Translations under genes and position numbers: made by a program
Shown here: positions 6,833 through 11,241 of the stretch, in pieces
How the letters are laid out: every line of letters starts with the position of its first letter
How positions within the stretch are numbered: the first letter of the stretch is position 1
Origin: an uncultured Succinatimonas sp.
GTDB lineage: Bacteria > Pseudomonadota > Gammaproteobacteria > Enterobacterales > Succinivibrionaceae
Length of the DNA stretch: 11,241 nt
Assembly: GCA_900548485.1 (NCBI GenBank)
Contig: URKL01000033.1
Location: 1-11,241 of the forward strand
Direction: 5' to 3'
Notes under the pieces: generated by a model
Databases searched by the model: none
What the model saw: the letters and a program-made list of their open reading frames with translations, nothing else
What the model was told of the DNA's origin: nothing

Positions 6833-8206
6833 ATGCCAATAAACCAACACGCCTTACGTTCTAAATTACCGCCTTATATCTATGTGGTTCTTTGTGCATT
6901 TATGGCCTTATTCTTTGGTTTTAGTATTGGAATAATTTATGCTTGTAAATTCGACTTGATGAATCGTTTTATGCTTGATTCTCACGAAGTTGATAGTATC
7001 TTTTTGACCTTTTTGCTAGGGGCAGTTGTTGGTGTATTTTTAGGTGGTCGGGTTACTTATGATGCGGGGCGACGTCTGCCGATTGTTGGCGGTTTTTTGT
7101 TAGGTTCAATTGCTCAATGTTCAGTTTTAATGTCACCAGCTTTTAGTTCTTATTTAATTTCTGAATTTGTCTTAGGCGGTGCTTTTGGTATTTTTATTAT
7201 TTCAGCTTTGATCTATATTTCAGAAATTGCGTTTGCTGAAAATCGTGGTGCAGCTACCATAAGTATCTTCTTTTCTATGGTTATAGGTCTTTATATTGCT
7301 ATTTTATGGGGACGCTTTTTTTATTTAAATAATTTATCCACCTCTCTTTTTATCTTGATATCTTCGCTACTATTAGCCTTAATAAGTTTTTTTAGATTGC
7401 CAGAAAGTCCGCGTTGGTTATCTATTTCTGGTTTTAATGATGCAGCTTTGTCTGAATTATTTGTATTAAGAAATAATGCTTCTTTTGCGGCTAAAGAACT
7501 TGCCGATATTAACGAATGTGGTCGTGGTGAAGATCACGGTATTGCTTTATTTTTGCATAGTGGCAGTTATCGTAGAACTATTTGGTTTTTATCTATTCTG
7601 ACGGTTTTAATTCATTTAGCAGGTTTTGCTTTCTTTCCTTATATGTCTATAAAGATTATTTCTGAATATCAGATGCGTTTTTATGCGTTAGGAATAGATG
7701 TTGTTTATGGTTCAGATTTTGTTAAAGCGGGGATGACTGTTTTATTACTTTCCGCAGTAACGGCTACTTTAACTGTAGATAAAATTGGTCGCAAAAAACT
7801 CTTGTTAGGAAGTATTTTTCTTACAGAAATTATCTTGGTTTTGATGTATTTTTTATCTGTTTTTAGCAGTAATTTCGGCATGTCTTTATTAGGAGTTTTA
7901 ATACTTTTTTATATTTTTGCTTCATCAATAGGAATATTTGTTTTTTTTGCTACTTTATTGTCAGAGTTATTGCCAGTACAAGGACGAGAGCTTGGTGTAG
8001 CGTTAATATTTTTTATTAGCTTTGTTTGTTTGATGTCTAGCATTATGACTTTTGATTTTTTGTCAGATGCGGTAGGGTTAAGCGGTTTCTTTGCTTTAAA
8101 TTTATTGTTTGGAGCAATTCTTTTTGCGATTTTGTATCACAGTCTTCCTGAGTTAAAAGGTAGATCTCTTGAAAGTTTAGAGCTCAGTTATTTACGTGGT
8201 AATTAA
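6833..8206 (+). CDS. MFS transporter, sugar porter family (substrate unknown, possibly a uronate)
   Basis: A 457-residue inner-membrane protein with about 12 predicted hydrophobic segments and the hallmark motifs of the sugar porter family in both halves: GGRVTYDAGRR (71-81) after TM2, SEIAFAENRG (130-139), PESPRWL (190-196) closing the first half, DKIGRKK (316-322), SELLPVQGRELG (378-388) and PELKGRSLE (439-447) at the C-terminus. These make it a probable proton-coupled or facilitative sugar carrier. The central loop between the halves (about 197-247) is soluble and charged, as usual. A strong AAAGGAG lies 7 nt before the ATG; the preceding CTCC could pair weakly with it. It converges on kduI and shares its repeat-bounded block, so uptake of a uronic acid or unsaturated uronate is a reasonable inference, though family motifs do not reveal the substrate. 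Confidence 0.9.
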   Translation: MPINQHALRSKLPPYIYVVLCAFMALFFGFSIGIIYACKFDLMNRFMLDSHEVDSIFLTFLLGAVVGVFLGGRVTYDAGRRLPIVGGFLLGSIAQCSVLMSPAFSSYLISEFVLGGAFGIFIISALIYISEIAFAENRGAATISIFFSMVIGLYIAILWGRFFYLNNLSTSLFILISSLLLALISFFRLPESPRWLSISGFNDAALSELFVLRNNASFAAKELADINECGRGEDHGIALFLHSGSYRRTIWFLSILTVLIHLAGFAFFPYMSIKIISEYQMRFYALGIDVVYGSDFVKAGMTVLLLSAVTATLTVDKIGRKKLLLGSIFLTEIILVLMYFLSVFSSNFGMSLLGVLILFYIFASSIGIFVFFATLLSELLPVQGRELGVALIFFISFVCLMSSIMTFDFLSDAVGLSGFFALNLLFGAILFAILYHSLPELKGRSLESLELSYLRGN

Positions 8207-8220
8207 GTTATCTGTTGATG

Positions 8221-8251
8221 AAGATCCCCCAAAGAATTGGGGGATTTTTTT
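8221..8251 (+). terminator. Bidirectional intrinsic terminator between transporter and kduI
   Basis: Arms ATCCCCCAA (8224-8232) and TTGGGGGAT (8237-8245) with an AGAA loop, followed by a T7 run (8245-8251) on the plus strand. It starts 15 nt after the transporter stop. On the minus strand it begins just after the kduI stop codon, but only a short T stretch (TCTT) follows, so it should be weaker for kduI. Confidence 0.85.
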
Positions 8252-8252
8252 A

Positions 8253-9095
8253 TTACTTTAAGTCTTTGATAGCGATATTATCCATATCGTCAAAAGCTAA
8301 ATTTTCACCAGCCATAGCCCAAATGAAGGTATAGGCACAGGTACCACAGCCTGAGTGAATGCTCCATGAAGGACCAATTACAGCCTGTTCATTATGCATA
8401 ATGATATGGCGAGTTTCTTGAGGCTGTCCCATCATATGGAATACAGCTTGATCTTCAGGTAAATCAAAATAGAAATACAATTCCATACGTCTTTCATGAG
8501 TATGGGCAGGCATAGTATTCCAAACACTGCCTGGATTTAGGGCGGTCATACCCATAGATAATTGGCAGGTCTTTAAAACATCTGGATGGATAAATTGGTT
8601 GATGGTACGAGCATTAGCAAGTTTAGGATCGCCAATTGGTCTGTGATTGGCGTTTTTCATAGGGATATGAGTTGTAGTATATGCAGTGTGGGCAGGTACG
8701 GAGGCCATGTAAAATTTAGCTGGTTTTTCGCTATCTAAGCTTTCAAAATAAACTTCACGGGTGCCCATGGTTATATATAAGCAGTCCTGGTATTCCATGT
8801 CGTATACGACACCATCTGCAGTAATACGTCCTTTGCCACCAACATTAAAAATACCGATTTCACGACGCTCTAAGATGAAGTTTGTTCCAAAATTGTGCCA
8901 GCAATCGATACCGTCATCTAAAGCGATCTTACGAGTTACAGGCATACATCCAAAGCAACACATTCTATCGACATGAGAATAGGTTACATGTAACTTATCA
9001 GCTTCAAATAAAACTGGAATTAAGAACTCTTTGCGCATTTCTTCGGTGGTATAGCGCTTAAAATCGACAGGATTACAGGAATATCTGATATCCAT
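8253..9095 (-). CDS. kduI: 5-dehydro-4-deoxy-D-glucuronate isomerase (KduI)
   Basis: Cytoplasmic, zinc-dependent cupin enzyme that isomerises 5-keto-4-deoxyuronate to 3-deoxy-D-glycero-2,5-hexodiulosonate in breakdown of unsaturated uronates from pectin or glycosaminoglycans. The protein is 280 residues (E. coli KduI: 278) and collinear, with MCCFGCMPVTR, FILERREIGIFNVGG, CQLSMGMTALNPG, TMPAHTHERRMELYFYF, HMMGQPQETRHI and GPSWSIHSG. The metal ligands expected from the E. coli enzyme are present as His198, His200, Glu205 and His247. The start at 9095 follows GGAG at 8 nt and begins MDIRYS, like MDVRQS in E. coli. The frame stays open upstream to a GTG at 9161, but those 22 codons run into repeat copy B and do not resemble the family. 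No kduD or other pathway gene is adjacent. Confidence 0.96.
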   Translation of the reverse strand: MDIRYSCNPVDFKRYTTEEMRKEFLIPVLFEADKLHVTYSHVDRMCCFGCMPVTRKIALDDGIDCWHNFGTNFILERREIGIFNVGGKGRITADGVVYDMEYQDCLYITMGTREVYFESLDSEKPAKFYMASVPAHTAYTTTHIPMKNANHRPIGDPKLANARTINQFIHPDVLKTCQLSMGMTALNPGSVWNTMPAHTHERRMELYFYFDLPEDQAVFHMMGQPQETRHIIMHNEQAVIGPSWSIHSGCGTCAYTFIWAMAGENLAFDDMDNIAIKDLK

Positions 9096-9116
9096 AAAAA
9101 ACTCTCCACTATAACT

Positions 9117-9146
9117 AAAACGTTTTCGGTATTTTATATTTTTATC
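9117..9146 (-). promoter_or_regulatory. kduI upstream region: AAAACGTTTT palindrome and promoter-like end of repeat copy B
   Basis: A 10-bp perfect palindrome with central CG, AAAACGTTTT (9117-9126), lies 22-31 nt before the kduI ATG. Operators with a central CG and A/T arms are typical of LacI-family regulators, so this is a plausible operator. Just upstream, the inner end of repeat copy B reads TTTGATAAAAATATAAAAT on the minus strand, giving two AT-rich -10 candidates (including TG-A-TAAAAA) without a clear -35. Confidence 0.35.
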
Positions 9147-9409
9147 AAATTTTAGGCACACAAAACCTCGTACTTCAGTGCGAGGATGTAGTGTGCCGAT
9201 TAGAAAAATGAAATTTTTCTAATCCGGTGTGTTCTGCTGTTCTATTATATTACTTAATAACTGAAATAGGCGCATCTCCACAACTACCCGCAAAATAAGA
9301 AGGAGACCTTTGTGCTTTTCTCCAAAGTTTCTGTCGTATAGGAAGCAAGATACCGATAGTAATATTAGCAGAAGGAATCCCCTTGCTTTAGCAAGGGGAA
9401 GAAGTCAAA
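9140..9409 (-). repeat. Inverted repeat copy B (~270 bp, possible IS200/IS605-derived element)
   Basis: The better-preserved partner of the copy at 6360-6622, in opposite orientation. Read on the plus strand from the kduI side it holds: an arm GGCACAC (9155-9161) pairing with GTGTGCC (9191-9197) around a hairpin CCTCGTAC-TTCA-GTGCGAGG (9166-9185); the 27-bp palindrome (9198-9224); about 150 bp of moderately conserved sequence; then a perfect hairpin CCCCTTGC-TTTA-GCAAGGGG (9379-9398) followed by AAGAAGTCAAA. That last arrangement resembles right ends of IS200/IS605 elements carrying TnpB. The GC-rich hairpin begins about 30 nt past the tolC stop on the minus strand and may also end tolC transcripts, though no T-run follows. 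No TnpA or TnpB reading frame is recognisable. This fills the 334-bp gap between kduI and tolC. Confidence 0.85.
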
Positions 9410-9429
9410 TATGGGGATAAGATTTTTAG

Positions 9430-10764
9430 TTACTTAGTAAGTCCAGAATTTACCTGTTGTATATCTTCAACTTTTAAAGAGCCCTGATAATACAAGAGAT
9501 CGAGTCTTGATTCGATATATTTGTATTTAGAATCAGCGGCTAATTGCATGGCGCTATAAAGATTTTGAGTAGCATTTAAAACATCAGTCATAGTTCTTGT
9601 ACCAACTTCATAACCAGCTTTAGTAGCTTCTAAGGCACTTGCGGCTGATTTTACAGACTGATTGTAAGCTCGCACAGAACTAATAGCTGAATTGACGTTA
9701 TTAAAGCCATTATTAACATTAGAAACAACGGTTCTGTGAGCAAGTTCTAAAGCTTGAGCTTTAGATACATAATTATGTTCAGCTTGCTCTACCTGTGATG
9801 ATACAGCTCCACCGTGATAGATAGGTACATTTAAATTAATGCCGATGCTTTGAGTCCATGCATTACCGTCTTTTAAAGTAGTCCCTGCAACTTCATGCTC
9901 GTAATCGGTATAGCCTGTTTGGGCACTTGCAACTAAATCTAAAGTTGGTTCATGACCAGTTTGCGCCAAGCTAATTTGGTCTTTGGCAATATCTCTATCA
10001 ACAATAGCCTGTTGTAAGGATAAGTTATTTTCTTCAGCTCTTTTAATTAAAGCTTTTAATGTAGAAGCAACTGCAGGGGTGCTAAAAGATTTATTGTTGA
10101 GTGTATAAAGTTGTTCAACAGGAATAATTCTGCCAATTAAAGCACGGATCGCCTCATATGAATATGTAAGGTTATTTTCAGCAGCAATTAAATTGGCATT
10201 AGAGAGATCATATGCCGCCTGAGCCTCCATTTTGTCAGTTTCAGCAATTAAACCAACCTGAAATTGACGTTCAGCCTCATCTAATTGGCGTTTTAAGGCT
10301 AAATTATTAGCTTTTTGATATTCAACTGTATCAGCAGCATTTAAAACATCAAAATAGGCATAGCTACAGCGAATGATAAGGTTTTGTAGAGCATCATTGT
10401 AGGCAAGATCTGCAAAGGCAGCCTGTTTTTCGGCGATAGTTTTATTTATCCAAGAGCTGTGACGCCATAGGGCTTGAGATAAAGATAAACCTATAGAGGC
10501 TTGGTTATTGTCACCACGGACACCATAATCAGTGACATTTGTATGAGCGGTACTTAAGTTACCTACAACATCAATTTGTGGTAAGAGGGCTGCCTGTTGC
10601 TCATCAATAGCAGCAAAAGCTTTGTCTCGTGCAGCCTTAGCTTGTTGCACTACAGGATCTCGTAAAAAAGCTTCCTTGTAGATATCCATAAGATCTTCAG
10701 CTTGTACAGCAAAGCTTGCAGTAGCAGCACATGCAAGTGCAACTAAGGATAATTTTAAACGCAT
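9430..10764 (-). CDS. tolC: TolC-type outer-membrane efflux/secretion channel
   Basis: Outer-membrane exit duct for tripartite drug efflux pumps and type I secretion. The 444-residue protein starts with a classic signal peptide, basic MRLK then a hydrophobic alanine-rich stretch, with likely cleavage after AVQA (residue 22) before EDLMDIYKEA. It has the two repeated halves of the TolC fold: first half LLPQIDVVGN, YAYFDVLNAADTVEY, AERQFQVGLIAETD; second half GHEPTLDLVAS, LNVPIYHGGAVSSQVEQAEHNY, AGYEVGTRTMTDVLNATQNLYSA. These track E. coli TolC closely. It lacks the long dispensable C-terminal tail of the 493-residue E. coli protein and ends shortly after the last helix. AGAGG lies 6 nt before the ATG. 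No pump genes adjoin it, as is usual for a shared TolC. Confidence 0.95.
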   Translation of the reverse strand: MRLKLSLVALACAATASFAVQAEDLMDIYKEAFLRDPVVQQAKAARDKAFAAIDEQQAALLPQIDVVGNLSTAHTNVTDYGVRGDNNQASIGLSLSQALWRHSSWINKTIAEKQAAFADLAYNDALQNLIIRCSYAYFDVLNAADTVEYQKANNLALKRQLDEAERQFQVGLIAETDKMEAQAAYDLSNANLIAAENNLTYSYEAIRALIGRIIPVEQLYTLNNKSFSTPAVASTLKALIKRAEENNLSLQQAIVDRDIAKDQISLAQTGHEPTLDLVASAQTGYTDYEHEVAGTTLKDGNAWTQSIGINLNVPIYHGGAVSSQVEQAEHNYVSKAQALELAHRTVVSNVNNGFNNVNSAISSVRAYNQSVKSAASALEATKAGYEVGTRTMTDVLNATQNLYSAMQLAADSKYKYIESRLDLLYYQGSLKVEDIQQVNSGLTK

Positions 10765-10859
10765 GAGGAACCTCTATATTTTTTGAAATTTCTTTCCAGT
10801 AAGGGCGCTTCGCTTTTCTATGCTTTTTTGAAGTCTAAAAAATAGCCTTAGGAAATTTA

Positions 10860-10918
10860 TTACTAAAATAATGCCTTATTCATAATGAAGTTATAAATGA
10901 ATATTTTTATTTTAGTAA
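10860..10918. repeat. Nested inverted repeats in the presumed tolC leader
   Basis: Outer arms TTACTAAAATAA (10860-10871) and TTATTTTAGTAA (10907-10918) are perfect 12-bp reverse complements. Inside them TATTCAT (10877-10883) and ATGAATA (10897-10903) pair perfectly around a 13-nt centre. The whole 59-bp dyad could be an operator region or, if transcribed, a long AU-rich hairpin about 95-155 nt upstream of the tolC start. Confidence 0.6.
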
Positions 10919-10981
10919 ATGTTTATTTATTTTTTTATATAAATGATTCTATTTAATAAAAAACTTTAAGATAAGATATTG

Positions 10982-10990
10982 ATTATAACA
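10982..10990 (-). promoter_or_regulatory. tolC promoter candidate (extended -10)
   Basis: On the minus strand TG-T-TATAAT is a perfect extended -10 element, preceded after TTATGC by an A8 tract that could act as an UP-like element. No canonical -35 is present. Use of this promoter would give a tolC leader of roughly 210 nt containing the nested dyad. Confidence 0.4.
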
Positions 10991-11241
10991 GCATAATTTT
11001 TTTTGATATTTAATAAAAACAAAAAAATTGTATGTAAGAAAATAGTTTTTTTAAATTGATTCAAATAGACAATTAAATTTATTTTGTTTGTAAAGATTTG
11101 CAATTTCAAAGCCTAAATTTTATGTTATAAATTTTTCTTTGGGTAAATATAAAGTATTAAACTTTTTATAAGTAAATATTATTGTTTTTCAATTAGTTAA
11201 AAAATAATTAAAAAAAATACTTGTATTATGTGTATTTTACG

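Larger units (their letters stand above)
10765..11241. other. Long AT-rich intergenic region upstream of tolC
   Basis: About 477 bp of very low GC to the right edge of the window. I see no reading frame that looks coding, no tRNA and no rRNA. It contains the tolC promoter candidate (10982-10990), a nested dyad (10860-10918), many A and T runs, and two copies of ATTTAATAAAAA (starting near 10951 and 11008) that may be chance in such sequence. The gene beyond 11241 is not visible. Confidence 0.6.

Noticed and set aside
8761..8976. Plus-strand open frame antisense to kduI.
   Set aside because: It lies wholly opposite conserved kduI coding sequence and its translation resembles nothing I know.
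9210..9386. An open frame of about 58 codons runs through repeat copy B on the minus strand, and a collinear shorter one through copy A.
   Set aside because: The frame is kept in both copies apart from an in-frame 6-nt gap, but most base differences change the amino acid, there is no start with a ribosome site, and the peptide resembles no family I recognise. It looks like chance openness in the repeat.
6360..9409. Composite transposon made of two insertion sequences.
   Set aside because: No transposase, no terminal inverted repeats within each copy and no visible target duplication. IS200/IS605-type ends in inverted orientation are not expected to move the intervening segment as a unit. Kept only as a loose possibility in the findings.
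10951..11020. Two direct copies of ATTTAATAAAAA as possible iterons or an attachment site.
   Set aside because: Short, A/T only, and in a region of very low GC where such matches are expected by chance.

Overview
This is an AT-rich chromosomal segment from a Gram-negative gammaproteobacterium. LPS inner-core genes (kdsD, hldE), a TolC-type outer-membrane channel and a ParE tail closest to the enterobacterial type all point there. Low GC, glycogen phosphorylase and a uronate-catabolism gene would suit a gut anaerobe such as a member of the Succinivibrionaceae. That placement is inference from gene content only; no rRNA or other taxonomic marker is present.

Layout, left to right. (1) Bases 1-341: the 3' end of parE on the plus strand. 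(2) 602-3148: a complete glycogen/maltodextrin phosphorylase gene behind its own promoter, followed by three consecutive stem-loops (3164-3257). (3) On the minus strand, a kdsD-hldE pair (6207 down to 3749) makes two precursors of the LPS inner core, arabinose 5-phosphate for KDO and ADP-heptose. A small single-domain rhodanese gene follows, separated from hldE by a strong hairpin. (4) Bases 6360-9409: an accessory-looking block bounded by two diverged, inverted copies of a repeat of about 265 bp. Between the copies lie a sugar-porter-family MFS transporter (plus) and kduI (minus), convergent on a shared bidirectional terminator. (5) tolC on the minus strand (10764 to 9430), preceded by about 480 bp of extremely AT-rich DNA with an extended -10 promoter candidate and a nested dyad.

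The transporter and kduI probably work together in uptake and early catabolism of unsaturated uronates derived from pectin or glycosaminoglycans: the porter could import the sugar acid and KduI isomerises 5-dehydro-4-deoxy-D-glucuronate. The rest of that pathway (kduD, kdgK, kdgA) is not in the window.

The most unusual feature is the repeat pair. Each copy lies just upstream of one of the two accessory genes, in the same orientation relative to that gene. Each has a 27-bp perfect palindrome identical in both copies although the surrounding repeat has diverged, and an outer end (stem-loop followed by a GTCAA motif) resembling right ends of IS200/IS605-TnpB elements. No transposase or TnpB gene is present. 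Non-autonomous element, orphan guide-RNA relic and repeat-borne regulatory leader are all open readings.
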